The position numbers and the translations under genes were made by a program. A stretch of DNA of 64,000 nucleotides from Symsagittifera roscoffensis (lineage: Eukaryota > Xenacoelomorpha > Acoela > Convolutidae): the NCBI RefSeq assembly GCF_963678635.1, contig NC_087065.1, positions 78,191,396 to 78,255,395 of the forward strand, written 5' to 3'. The notes below the pieces were generated by a model. The model had not been told where the DNA came from, searched no databases, and was given only the letters and a program-made list of their open reading frames with translations. This document shows positions 7,548 to 16,974 of this stretch, piece after piece (the first letter of the stretch is position 1; each line of letters begins with the position of its first letter).

Positions 7548-9142
7548 GGCGATTTCGAGGGTTCTATCATGTCGTATTCAAGCGACATTTCTATTTCCGC
7601 TCGGCACGCTTCCGACTTGTGTGGCGTCATTCGTCTTGCGCCATCCCTATGAGGAACGGCGCCCTCTTCAAGTTTGATTTCGTGTTCGACGAAATTACAG
7701 CAACCGATAGCCGCCTTATGTCTTGAAAAAACATCCGCGTTCCGATTTAAGAGGTCCCGCAATTTTTCGAAATCTCCCTCACCTATTTTCCCTTTTAAAT
7801 GTTGTATCTCTGGCAAAACCGGTTTGTCAGATTCTAGTTCATATGACGAGGGGCGTTCCGGAAAATTCGAGCAGCTCGATAAGCCGTCGTCCGTTTCGGA
7901 TTTCATTGAAAACAATTTATGAATAGATTTTAATTCATTATTCCTCTTTAAAACTTTATCTTTATTGGCATGATAAGGACAGTCTTTCACACTATGTTTC
8001 TTCAAGTTTTGTGTCTCCTCATAGTCGGTCCTCATCGGCAAAGCGTAACCAAGCTTCTTTCCACGCTGGATTGAAACCGTGGTGTCCAGTGTGTTCAATA
8101 TCACACTGACACACAGTCCGTTTCGCGTTACCGAGAAGCTCCGGCCTAAAATCACTGAGCTTTGACTATTTGGATTCGGTACCAAACAAATCTGTTTACT
8201 ATCACTTAACGAATTTAATTTTGTCATTCTAAAAATTGCTACCACAGCCTGCCCTGGTTGTAGTTTTACTTTTCTGTCTAAGAAAATTGATACCTTGTTT
8301 TCGTCTATTATTATCCTATAAATCGGTTTCTTAACATACTCCGGGTATCTAATCCGTATCAGACCGTTGTTCAAGTCAATCATCACGTCAGAATTCCCGA
8401 AGAAGTCTCTGCCCAAGATGACTTGGTCGGCGTTGTCCAAATTTTCTACCACTAGGAAGCTCATCCAAAGATCCCGTCCTCCCATGTGGAGAACCGTTAT
8501 TGGTGTTCTTCCGGCTACGTAGATCGCTCCTCGATTGGCGGCGGCCAGTCGAAGATTCGTTGGAGTCAGATCTTTCCTCGTGAAGCCCATTCTTTCCCAA
8601 GTTTTTATTGGCATCACACTCACTACCGCTCCCGTGTCCAGAAGCCCTGTGACTCCGATTTTCTTCCCGTTGGTGTCGAGCAGATGTGCGGTCACATCTG
8701 CTTCATACCCAATGTGTACTGCATCTTGTTCCATCATGGCGTCATGGCCTATCCTGCGGACTTTGAGTTCCTCCTCACCCAAATAGATCTGCCCTATTTG
8801 GTCACTATCTGTTGTTACATAAGTCCTAGTGTAGATACTGATTCTATCCACGTTCAGCATCACTTGATACGGCCCATAGACTTCCAGGTAGCGTCCATGA
8901 AGTTTCTTTATGCGAGGGCCACCCGTTGTTAGTAGTGCTCGCACAGCTCTCGACTCAGTGCGTGGCTCCACCTGCCTCAGATATTTTGCATATGTGTCCA
9001 AATGCATCAAAGTGAACTCGGATGGCTCACTCAGATTTCTGATTACCTGGTGTCCAGCCACCGAGGTTATCGACTGTATCTTGCTTCCTTGTGGCACCAT
9101 GCCGAACCTCTGACCGGAGATCAGATTAAGTTTCATGCTCAA
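7475..9142 (-). CDS. pol: pol: aspartic protease and N-terminal part of reverse transcriptase
   Basis: This 555-codon frame starts at an ATG at 9,142, though open reading extends a little upstream. Residues 145-250 are a retropepsin-type aspartic protease: the active-site motif LLDTGAVVSVM lies at 167-177 with Asp169, and the C-terminal ILGRDF motif lies at 242-247. This enzyme would process the Gag-Pol polyprotein. Residues about 440-550 are the start of the reverse transcriptase domain, with the DVFSRHK region and the SPWACGVVMAKKKGG stretch that precedes the palm. The frame breaks near 7,505, just after the Lys/Gly-rich stretch, where RT continues in another frame. The first about 140 residues have no recognised domain. 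The protease motif is intact by eye. Confidence 0.88.
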   Translation of the reverse strand: MSMKLNLISGQRFGMVPQGSKIQSITSVAGHQVIRNLSEPSEFTLMHLDTYAKYLRQVEPRTESRAVRALLTTGGPRIKKLHGRYLEVYGPYQVMLNVDRISIYTRTYVTTDSDQIGQIYLGEEELKVRRIGHDAMMEQDAVHIGYEADVTAHLLDTNGKKIGVTGLLDTGAVVSVMPIKTWERMGFTRKDLTPTNLRLAAANRGAIYVAGRTPITVLHMGGRDLWMSFLVVENLDNADQVILGRDFFGNSDVMIDLNNGLIRIRYPEYVKKPIYRIIIDENKVSIFLDRKVKLQPGQAVVAIFRMTKLNSLSDSKQICLVPNPNSQSSVILGRSFSVTRNGLCVSVILNTLDTTVSIQRGKKLGYALPMRTDYEETQNLKKHSVKDCPYHANKDKVLKRNNELKSIHKLFSMKSETDDGLSSCSNFPERPSSYELESDKPVLPEIQHLKGKIGEGDFEKLRDLLNRNADVFSRHKAAIGCCNFVEHEIKLEEGAVPHRDGARRMTPHKSEACRAEIEMSLEYDMIEPSKSPWACGVVMAKKKGGSLGFVATFVT

Positions 9143-9207
9143 ACTGCTTGGTGCTTTAGTCTCCTCGACCTCCGTTGCTTCGTTGCTTCGGAGCCATTCA
9201 TTTGCTC

Positions 9208-9438
9208 CTAAAGTTTCTCATTCTCCAGTTCGAGTTTCACTTTTTGTTCGATCTCTTTCGTCACCAGTTCCTGCTGCACTCTATTTAGAGCACCCCTCGC
9301 GGCTGCCCTATAATCAATCTTGAAGTCATCGGCCGCAGTCACTGGTTCCGGTTCACGTGTCTCTTCAGTTACCGCTTGCATTTTCTTCGTCGCCCGCTCT
9401 TGCGGTTTGTCTTTTCTGCGCGCCTCCGCTTCACTCAA
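9208..9438 (-). CDS. gag-pol junction segment, charged helix
   Basis: This 76-codon segment continues the gag reading in a shifted frame. The overlap with the zinc-knuckle ORF is only 4 bp and the preceding codons are also open in this frame, so the boundary is a frameshift lesion or a programmed one. Residues 1-20 are very basic, and residues about 45-76 form an Ala/Glu/Lys-rich helix (QKVKLELENEKL). It stops at 9,208; a further shift in 9,175-9,210 leads into the protease ORF. No enzymatic motif is present. It is probably the C-terminal end of Gag or the spacer before protease. Confidence 0.55.
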   Translation of the reverse strand: MSEAEARRKDKPQERATKKMQAVTEETREPEPVTAADDFKIDYRAAARGALNRVQQELVTKEIEQKVKLELENEKL

Positions 9439-10634
9439 CAGGCGAGCTTGCTGGCTTTTACTCCTGATAAAGCTTCCTCATGCCTTGGATGCTTGATGTC
9501 TGCCACTGCATCCCAGAATTGTGGACAATCTGATTTAAAATGACCTTCCAAGTTGCAAAAGAAACACCTCGGGTCGAATTTCGCAAATACTCCTCTCATG
9601 AAATCCTCATGGTCAACTTCTGACGCATCTTCGTCCTCGAGGCTAAAGCCTATTGCTTTCATGCCTTGTTTGTAAGTTGGGCATGCTGACCCGTGATGGT
9701 CCGTTGAACTGCAATTGGCACAAGAGCGTCTCTTGTCCATATCATCTCTTGGTTTGTACCAGTTGTTCCCTTGGTTTGCTGATCCGTTGTTAAAATTGCC
9801 ATAATTGTTCTTATAATATCCAGATCTCGAAGGAGGTTTCAACAAAAGATATTCTTTTGACTTGAGTCTCAACTCCTCTGGTGTTGGCGAATTGGTTGAT
9901 AGTGGTGTGTAATGCGTTGCTAGCATTGTTCGAAGTTCATCATTCTTCACACTTTCGATGAATTTCGAGGCTACTGCCAGGTTCAACCTTCTGTTTGACT
10001 CATCCGGTTGGCTGCGTCTTCTAAGCATCTCCAAATCGTCTAGAAACTTGTCTATGGTTTCATCTTCTCGTTGCCTCTGTTTCTCGACGCGCATCATCGC
10101 TTGGTGCCCCTGCACCCCTGATCCAAAACGGTTCAACAAGATTTCGAAGATTTTCTCGGCTGTGTCACGCTGATATTGCTTCTTGGCCATGACACAGTTC
10201 AGGGCTGTCCCTTCCAAAATACTGGTGAGTGCACTGCATTCTTGTCTTTCCGACAAGTCCTCTTCTTCCAAATGCAGTTTCATTACCTCTATCCAGGTAT
10301 CAATACAGCCATCAGATTCGTCTTTGTAGCATCTTGGTTTCTTAAAGACTCTTCTGGACTTCTCACTGCGTTCATTGGTTTTGGATAACCTTGTAAGGAA
10401 TGTCTCTGAAAAAGTGTTTAGAGGTTCAAAGGCTGTGGCCATTGCTGTGGCATCTCTCGAGTGCCCCGCCTGAGTGTCATCACACCTTGTTAATGGCTCT
10501 GTATTCGGTGCATCCCTGCAATCCGAATCGCCGTGATCCCTGCACTCCCTGCACTCCCTGTATTCGGTGCATCCCTGCACTCCTCTCTGGGCTCGCATGT
10601 CTCCTGTTGCCGGAATCGCCTCTCCCATTCGCAT
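9435..10634 (-). CDS. gag: gag, capsid-like domain and two CCHC zinc knuckles
   Basis: This 399-codon frame overlaps the previous gag segment by about 155 bp after a frameshift. Residues about 85-270 have the helical, Trp- and Leu-containing character of a retrotransposon Gag (capsid) domain, including DTWIEVMKLHLEEED and an EKIFEILLNRFG stretch. Two C-X2-C-X4-H-X4-C zinc knuckles follow, at residues 305-318 (CANC...H...C) and 357-370 (CFFC...H...C). An Asn/Gly-rich linker at about 273-292 precedes them. Such knuckles bind the element RNA during particle assembly. The ATG at 10,634 is internal to gag, and the first about 60 residues are Cys/Arg-rich low complexity produced by a DNA repeat. 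The frame ends at 9,435, where the reading shifts to the next segment. Confidence 0.85.
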   Translation of the reverse strand: MRMGEAIPATGDMRAQRGVQGCTEYRECRECRDHGDSDCRDAPNTEPLTRCDDTQAGHSRDATAMATAFEPLNTFSETFLTRLSKTNERSEKSRRVFKKPRCYKDESDGCIDTWIEVMKLHLEEEDLSERQECSALTSILEGTALNCVMAKKQYQRDTAEKIFEILLNRFGSGVQGHQAMMRVEKQRQREDETIDKFLDDLEMLRRRSQPDESNRRLNLAVASKFIESVKNDELRTMLATHYTPLSTNSPTPEELRLKSKEYLLLKPPSRSGYYKNNYGNFNNGSANQGNNWYKPRDDMDKRRSCANCSSTDHHGSACPTYKQGMKAIGFSLEDEDASEVDHEDFMRGVFAKFDPRCFFCNLEGHFKSDCPQFWDAVADIKHPRHEEALSGVKASKLAC

Positions 10635-11274
10635 GTGTGCTCTGCGTCGGTCTTTCGTTAGAGGTCTGTCTGTTCCCCGTTAAACTTGCTCTACTGTTTG
10701 GGCCCCATGTTCTATTATCCCTTGTGGCATAGCCTGATGAACTGCCCCTACCTCTATTGGATCCATATGTCCTCCTCCTTTGGTGGTCATTGAAGTTCAC
10801 CCTCGGCTACCTGCTGGGACCTCCCGAGTTCGGTTCTCCTTCTTTTGGCCCACTCTTGCTGCCTAGTAGCCCGTCAAACCAATCCATGATAGCCTGAGTT
10901 CGCCTCTCCATCATCGCATCTATCTATGTGTCAAGAGTCCCAAGAGACTGCTCTTGCTGAATTCTTAACTTCTCCATGTCGTCTCTTAAGCGTAACTCTC
11001 TCTGTTCCGTTTCTCTTGTTATTCGCGACAAGTTCTTCGCTATGTGCTCGTCCGGTCTTTCTTTCAAGCGTTTTTCGCTCCTACCAACTTCTTGTCTGTT
11101 GCGGTTTATTTCTTCCCGCAGACATTCTCTTTCAATGTGAACTACTCTTTCTGGTTCACTCATTCTTATGGACATCTGTTCATTTTGTTCTCCTATACTG
11201 CCCACTATGTTGTTCAAGGCTTCTTCTAATGCTGCCCCGTTATCCACGAGTGGCGTCACTAGTGGCGGTGTCAT
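10480..11274 (-). CDS. gag: gag, coiled-coil and basic middle segment (two stops, frameshift)
   Basis: One frame runs from 11,274 to 10,480 and is interrupted by TAG at 10,924-10,926 and TAG at 10,807-10,809. The first about 115 residues are a strongly charged heptad-like helix rich in Glu, Arg and Gln (for example REEINRNRQEVGRSEKRL), which looks like a coiled coil and fits a role in Gag self-assembly. After the second stop comes an Arg/Gly/Ser-rich stretch (SNRGRGSSSGY) resembling a nucleic-acid-binding tail. The frame is lost inside a short direct repeat near 10,507-10,580, after which the next gag segment takes over. The triplets at the re-opened frames are not credible initiation codons; this is one decayed gene. 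Confidence 0.65.
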
Positions 11275-11795
11275 CTGTCGGTCCCAGGTAGCTTCGTGCT
11301 GGTCGAGATTCGGGCTTTGATTCTCTGCCTCGACGTCTTTTCATTATCCACTTCAGGATCCGTCAATGCGTTGCCTAGCCCTTTGTTTCTACTCTCCCCA
11401 GTTCGCGTCTCTGAGTTTGTCATAGTCGCAAAGCCTCTCGACTGGCCTGGTGTGTTTGCGTCTTTGCTTATCGTTCTCACCACACCAAATTTGTCCATGG
11501 TTCCAGTCTCTCTTTCGACGTATGCCTCATTCTCCTGGGTCGAACTTTTGAGGCTGACTTGAGATCCAAAGTCCACTTGCTCGTCTTCGTCCTCTTCTTC
11601 TTCCTGTGATTCACCTTCATTTCCTGTGCCCACTCCCATGGTGAATGGAAAGATGTTTCCGAAGGTGTTCTTCATTCTTTCTGAGAACGATGAGGACGTT
11701 GTTTGTTTCTCAGTCCCGCCTGCCATCATGGTGTTGTCTGTTGGAGATCTTCTAGTTGCCACTATTTCATTAGAGATGTCGGACAGTTCCGACAT
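11271..11795 (-). CDS. gag: gag, N-terminal segment (broken)
   Basis: This 174-codon frame starts at an ATG at 11,795 and is the first coding segment of the retroelement. It is hydrophilic, rich in Ser, Thr, Glu and Asp, with an acidic run around residues 65-75 (EEEEDEDE). No catalytic motif or membrane segment is seen. It ends at a stop at 11,271 and the next gag segment continues in another frame at 11,274, so a single frameshift separates them. The assignment to gag rests on position upstream of the coiled-coil and zinc-knuckle parts and on continuous coding character; the segment itself has no diagnostic motif. The frame is open for some codons upstream of this ATG, so the true start could lie further out. 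Confidence 0.6.
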   Translation of the reverse strand: MSELSDISNEIVATRRSPTDNTMMAGGTEKQTTSSSFSERMKNTFGNIFPFTMGVGTGNEGESQEEEEDEDEQVDFGSQVSLKSSTQENEAYVERETGTMDKFGVVRTISKDANTPGQSRGFATMTNSETRTGESRNKGLGNALTDPEVDNEKTSRQRIKARISTSTKLPGTDR

Positions 11796-11935
11796 CTCCT
11801 CTCGGTCCAGTGTCCCGGTGGAAGTGGCAAAATCTTGGCCTTGTTCTACCGGAGTAGATTCACTCGCTAGCCTTTTGTTCCCTCTCCCGTCGTAAGTGTT
11901 CCCTTCTCTCTCGGTCGTAAGATTTGAAAACTAGC

Positions 11936-12489
11936 ATAATATGATGTTATCAGTCAATTTAAAAGATAGTGTACTCACTACCCAATCAAGCACAAATTAT
12001 GTTGATTTAAAATTTAAAAAAAAATGAACAGAATAAGAATAACTCTATGAAAACGTATGTGTATTGTACTTTTAGTCAGTCGCAGTACAATAGTCGAACT
12101 TGTATTTTAAAGAAAAAGCTTTCCCTGCTTGGTGCTGCAACAAACAGACAAAATTTTGAAGGCAGTAATTTTCTCAAGTGGGCGTCGATTGCACCCACCG
12201 AGTACTGTGCTACCTATCTGCCTTCGGACTGCCCGAGCTAGACCTACTAAAGTCCTCAGGGCAGTCTTTTTTCCAAAAACGTATTGGGTTTCAATCCACA
12301 CCAATGAATTACGCTCTTTTCAATTTAGACTTAGTGTCGCGAATATCCGAGTTCGGACCTGTTTTGTTTTGGTCTGGTCTTTACTGAAAGCAAGTTACCA
12401 GTGCAGTCACTGATTCCTAGCCTGTCTGCTAATAACCTAATACCTCTCACTGTAGTCTTTTCTTCTGTTTACCTAGGTCTTTCAATAAA
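11936..12489. other. non-coding region upstream of gag; possible leader/LTR, unproven
   Basis: AT-rich DNA directly upstream of the gag start. Bases about 12,180-12,300 are GC-richer and contain short self-complementary words (GGACTGCCC and GGGCAGTC at about 12,225-12,267) that could pair. A 5' LTR and primer-binding site are expected somewhere upstream of gag on the minus strand, but I cannot identify the boundary, a TG...CA end or a tRNA-complementary stretch. Short frames here look like chance ORFs. Confidence 0.4.
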
Positions 12490-12725
12490 ATAATACCCCT
12501 CCGGATTGGCAAAATTGAGACCCCTCCGGATTGGGACCCCTCTTAGTTAGTAAATATAAGACCCTCCGGATTGGGACCCCTCTGAAATAGTAAATATAAG
12601 ACCCCTACGGATCGGGACCCCTCGGGTTTTGTGAAAACAAGACCCTTCCGTATTGGGACCCCTCCGAATTTGAAAAAAAATTGGACCCCTCCGGATTGGG
12701 AGCCCTCTTCTTTTGTAAAAGTAGC
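12490..12725. repeat. minisatellite, period about 41 bp
   Basis: Five to six imperfect units each contain GACCCCTCCGGATTGGGACC followed by an AT-rich spacer of about 20 bp. Unit landmarks fall at about 12,519, 12,560, 12,600, 12,642 and 12,684, giving spacings of 40-42 bp, with a partial unit at 12,494. The units differ by scattered substitutions (CCGTATTG, CGGATCGG, CCGAATTTG), so the array is old. Single copies of the core motif recur downstream at about 12,828, 13,388, 13,850, 14,085, 14,113 and 15,158. Confidence 0.85.
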
Positions 12726-15290
12726 TTTTCGGAGATTTCCTTCTTTCAACCTATACCCCTTCGGATACGTTCTCCGATGCTATTATGCTTCTTAAATTAA
12801 CTAGGAAGAGTATGTGATCCTTTCCTAGACCCTTCCGGATTGAAGTTAAGCCTCTTATTTGACAATTCACGCTAACGGTGAAGGGTCTTATGTTGGCCTA
12901 ACTTCGGCTCGATTAAGGTTTTCTTGTGCCTTTAGCCTTCCCTTTTCGTCTAGAACTGCCTAAAGTTTCTTTATTCAACCGCTATTACCTTTTGGTAGGG
13001 GTGTAAGGGCTTTCCTAAAAAAAATTATAAAACGTGAAGGGTCTACCCTCCCAAATTGGTGAATTTGCTAAAAACAATCTCAAAAAATTTTCACGCTTAC
13101 TTTTTCGAAAAACTTTTTCCTTATCAGTAAGCTCAGCTAATTTCTGATCTATTGGTACCAAGATCAACTGGATCTGTCAAGTAGTTCCAAAGTTATTGAC
13201 CAAAACGTCTTTTTTCTGAAGTCAAGAAATTTCTCTCTTATAGGTTCCACTTTTTCCGCCATTTTGTTCTTTTTGATCTACAAATTATTGATCCGAGCTC
13301 AAAAGGCCTATAATCTTCTAGTTCAATGCAAAAGACCCGATCTAAAACGCTTTAGTTGAAAAAATTTGCGAAAAACTATGCTACCTGTACCCCTCCGGAT
13401 TGATGAATCCACCAAATCCAACACGCTAAGTTCGATTTCTCAGCAACCCGGAAGGCTTTCGGGAAGCGGGTTTTAAAACTTGTAGATTCAGTAGTAGAAC
13501 AACTATTTTTACTGTCCTAAATCAAAAATTTCAATAAATTTTTTGAGTTTATAGTGTTCCGTTTTCTCAAAAATCACAAAAATTCAGTTTTTGGTTCCAA
13601 AATAGTTCCAACCACTTCCGAACTAAACTTAACCGGTTCTAATTATTATAGTAGTGCAGTTACGATGTAACACACTAATTTAGCGCTTTTTTCCGTTTCA
13701 AAAATTATATCTCAAAAATCGCGATTTGTGGGGGGATCAAAATATCGCTATTTCGACCCTAAAAACCGGTCTGCTTTCTGTGTTTTTCACTGAAAACGAT
13801 ATATGAGTATTAATATAGGCTATATAAGTAATAATATTAGAAATACTATACCCCTCCGGGTTTGTTTAAAATCCGAATTAAGGTGCTTAACTCGGATATT
13901 CGCAGTTCGGTGAAGGGTCACTACAGTGCAGAACTGTCGAGCCCCCCACAGATTACTATTTTAATTTTTTGTACCAAAGGGGATACAAAACTTGTTAACG
14001 ATACCCAACAGTCGATTGTTGTCGTCGTTGAGCCCCTTCTTGTTGCTCCTTGTACTGCTTGCCGGATCAGTCTTCTCCCAAGACCCTTCCGAATTGAGCG
14101 CAAATCAGCTGATCCTTCCGGATTGAGCGCAATTTATCTTTAACGTGCTTAAACGCTCAAATAACCCTACAGTACAAGCCTCACAAACGGGCCACAAAAT
14201 TGATCGTAACGATCCTGACTGATATAAATGCCTGTAACAACAATATATCTATCAACAACAAACGGGGGGGTCGGATCACATCTTGTCTGGGGTAATGATG
14301 TCTACTGATTTTTTACTTTTTTCACTATTTTTGGTTTTTTCAGTTATTTTTCTATGTTTTTTTGTTTTTCTTGGGTACTATACTACTTTTTGTTTGGTTT
14401 TATATATATTGTTAAGTGTTTTTGGTCACGGACCACTCAGGAAATGACGGGAACGCGAATCCCCCACCCTTCCTGGTTCGTGAATTTTCGGTCTCAACTA
14501 TGTTAAAAAGCTATTCACGGTAATCCGGAAGGCTTCCGCGTTCCAAACTACCCTTCCGCCCCGGCGGTTTTGGCCATTTAAGGGTGTTAATGTGAGCATC
14601 CGCTCGGCGCGGAGTGTTCGTTAACGGTTCTGCCGGTCATGATGTTAAAAAAGAGTAACACCCAGGAGCGCCATAAAAACATCTATGTAACATTCGCCCG
14701 GAAGATACATATCGAAGGAAAAAAAAACTAGGTCCTAAGACTACTGGCTAACGTCTCAACAGCGCTTTACATGCTTTTCACCGTCTCTACCAAGCCAGTA
14801 CTTTCGGTGGTCTTTCTAACATCAGGTCGACAAAACGTTACTGCTTTCGGCTTCGGTCAAAACACTCAAATTAACTAAATTACATGCGGAAATAGTGAGC
14901 TCATGGCTGGGTCTCAGTATCCCCAGACCATGAGGTCACTCCTAAAAACAGGGCTACTACTATTTATTGAATTATTATTGTTTTATGTTCAGTAGATAAA
15001 AATCATCATCTCCATCGAAGATGGATCAACCCTTTCCCCCAACTCCTAGCTTCTCAACCTAGCAAAATGATTTCAGATGTTAATTAAATTCAATTCTAGA
15101 CATAACAGGGAAGCTAAAAGATTGTATAAAATGATAAAAGTTCCTGTCCCGAGACCCCTCTGGATTCTCGAATCCGGGGTAATAAGACCTTTAACTTCCT
15201 CCCGGAAGGCTGTCTTCCACCCTTCACCGTTGTTCGCAACGACCTTGCAACTATTGGCTGTTTTTGACGTTTCTTAGAATAATTACGTCA
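12726..15290. other. AT-rich non-coding region with scattered CCGGA-type motifs
   Basis: No supported gene. The stretch carries dispersed degenerate copies of the minisatellite core (ACCCYTCCGGATTG), the word GTGAAGGGTC at about 12,880, 13,038 and 13,910, and the word CCGGAAGGCT at about 13,449, 14,525 and 15,200. There is a G run at about 14,264-14,270. The shared words suggest an old duplicated non-coding element, possibly LTR or leader sequence, but no repeat boundaries can be set by eye. Confidence 0.45.
14895..14939. other. imperfect hairpin
   Basis: GTGA pairs with TCAC (4 bp), then a G/G mismatch, then CTCATGG pairs with CCATGAG (7 bp), then an asymmetric bulge, then TGGG pairs with CCCA, closing a loop of about 10 nt. 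The stem stands out in an AT-rich surrounding. Its role is unknown; it may be an inverted-repeat element end or an RNA structure. Confidence 0.5.
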
Positions 15291-15521
15291 TCAATTCGAA
15301 TTTCTAAAATTTAGGAAATTCCAAATCCTTCAGCCTTCCCGATTTGTCCAATCGTTCGAATAACGCTCTCATTCTTTCAAAATTGCCACTTCGGAAGGTT
15401 CGCTGCTAAAAACTCGAAATTGCTGCGTTTGCATTTTTGTCCATTCTGGTCGAATGTCACATTTATGAAGGCGGGATTTCCTTGAAATACAGATTTCAAG
15501 ATGTGATGAATTGCTTTCAAA

Positions 15522-16408
15522 GTGTCTTCCATGAGGCAGGAGATGAAGGAGGATTTTAAACAATCTAGTGATGTTAAAGTCATTAATTCAAAACCAAATT
15601 TTTCACAGAATAACAGTACTTTAATTAATAAAACTAAAAATTCCAAAGTTTCGGTGCTACATTTAAATATAAGATCTTTAAAACCGCACTTCGACAAAAT
15701 GGAAGCACTTATTTTAAGCCTTGAGTCTCCACCTGATATAATTTGTATAACGGAAACTTGGTTAACAAAAATGATCCAAGTGAAAGCTGGTTAAACAATG
15801 GTTATAATCAGTTCATTACAAAAAATCGCGAAACACCAGGTGGTGGCGTAATGACCCAAGCAAGAAACACATGCTGCTTGCTGAATCAACTTGATTCATT
15901 TTCAGAAGAAAGCTTAACGGCCGATATCTTAAAAAATGGCTAAAAATTCTCAGTATGTGTGATTTATAACCCGTCAAAATCAAACAAAATGCAATTCATT
16001 GATAGGCTTGATGAGTTTTTGAAAAATTCAAAAAGTGCAAATCATCCGTTCATCCTTTGTGGTGATCTTAACATTGATATAATACCTGATAACTTACTGA
16101 GCCAAAATTATTTAAATTGTTTTCATTCAAATGGTTTTTCGATAAACGGTCGTGAACCAACTCACGTTACAGCCACCTCTTCAACTTATTTGGATCATTT
16201 CCACTTCGATAATTTAACTGAACCTCATTCAATGGTACTAAATAGTGAACATTTATCAGATCATTATCCAATACACTTGGAATGGGTCATAAAAAATCAA
16301 ATTGTTAATAATGAATTTCCGTTTCGCGATACATCATTCCTAAAAACTCGGAGCCAAGTTGAAGAATTTTTTAAATTGTGGAAAATAAATTGGCCTCACA
16401 TAAAATAG
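15522..16408 (+). pseudogene. LINE endonuclease (APE-type), broken
   Basis: Three overlapping fragments in different frames make up an exonuclease-endonuclease-phosphatase domain. They contain VSVLHLNIRSLKPHFDK and DIICITETWL in the first piece (to 15,792). A short piece with Gly-Gly-Gly-Val follows (to about 15,943). The third piece (15,959-16,408) has FILCGDLNIDI, a THVTATSSTYLDHF stretch and LSDHYPIHLEW. The last contains the SDH catalytic motif. The enzyme would nick target DNA to prime reverse transcription. At least one frameshift near 15,770 and stops at 15,792 and 15,941 inactivate it. Confidence 0.82.
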
Positions 16409-16974
16409 CAAATTTTGAAATGAATGACGCAGATGCAGCTTTCAATTTGTTCGCAAAATCTTTCGAAGAGGTATTGATTAACTTGGTTAACATTAATAAG
16501 CATTGCACCATTAAAAACCAAGAAAAGTTTGGTCAAAAAGCAACCCGCCGGGTACACATATAAATTTAAAAACCTTGGAACAAAGCGAAATAATGCACAG
16601 AAAAAATGGAAGTTGAAACAGAATAATTATCAACTGCTTCAAACGTTCAGAAGTTTATGAGATCGTTAGGAGAAAGAAATAAAATTATCTAAAAAGAATT
16701 TTTATTGGAATAAATTCAAAAACTGTATAGGAGACTCAAGGCAGATTTATAAAATTCTAAACGATATCAGTGGTAAAAGTAACAAAAACAGCAAGGTTCC
16801 TCCATTGCAATCATGCATTGATGAAAACGATAATGCAACAGACAGAGATGTTGCTGATAAATTTAACTATTTTTTCACCACAGTTGGAAAAAGACTTCAA
16901 AATGATGTTCCTAATGTTGATAGGTTTAACGTTGAATATGTTCCATATTCCATGCTTCTGAAAAAAACATGCTA

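Larger units (their letters stand above)
1..11935 (-). mobile_element. Ty3/gypsy-like LTR retrotransposon body, degenerate, 3' end cut by window
   Basis: Read on the minus strand, the modules follow the Ty3/gypsy order: gag with zinc knuckles, protease, reverse transcriptase, RNase H, integrase. After integrase come an acidic linker with a macro domain, then a separate ORF with an SGNH-hydrolase-like domain. Integrase lies downstream of RNase H, which separates it from the copia type. The copy is defective, with frameshifts near 11,272, 10,480-10,634, 9,435, 9,175-9,210, 7,505, 7,100, 6,500, 4,750, 4,000 and 720, and in-frame stops at 10,924, 10,807, 7,311, 3,960 and 3,480. The block is GC-richer than its surroundings, as expected of a relatively recent insertion. 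No LTR can be placed: the 3' end lies left of base 1, and nothing near 12 kb visibly matches sequence inside the element. The upstream limit at 11,935 is where gag coding potential ends. Confidence 0.9.

Noticed and set aside
11930-11982. Small intron upstream of gag (GTGAGT donor, CTAG acceptor on the minus strand)
   Set aside because: The words occur by chance often in AT-rich DNA, and there is no coding sequence on the upstream side to confirm splicing.
12107-12304. 65-codon minus-strand frame as a gene
   Set aside because: No motif, short length, and position in a likely leader or LTR region.
13862-14143. 93-codon plus-strand frame as a gene
   Set aside because: It spans degenerate minisatellite motifs and shows no protein family features.
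15377-15697. 106-codon minus-strand frame at the LINE 5' end
   Set aside because: It is antisense to the endonuclease region, which has the HLNIRSL and ITETWL motifs on the plus strand.
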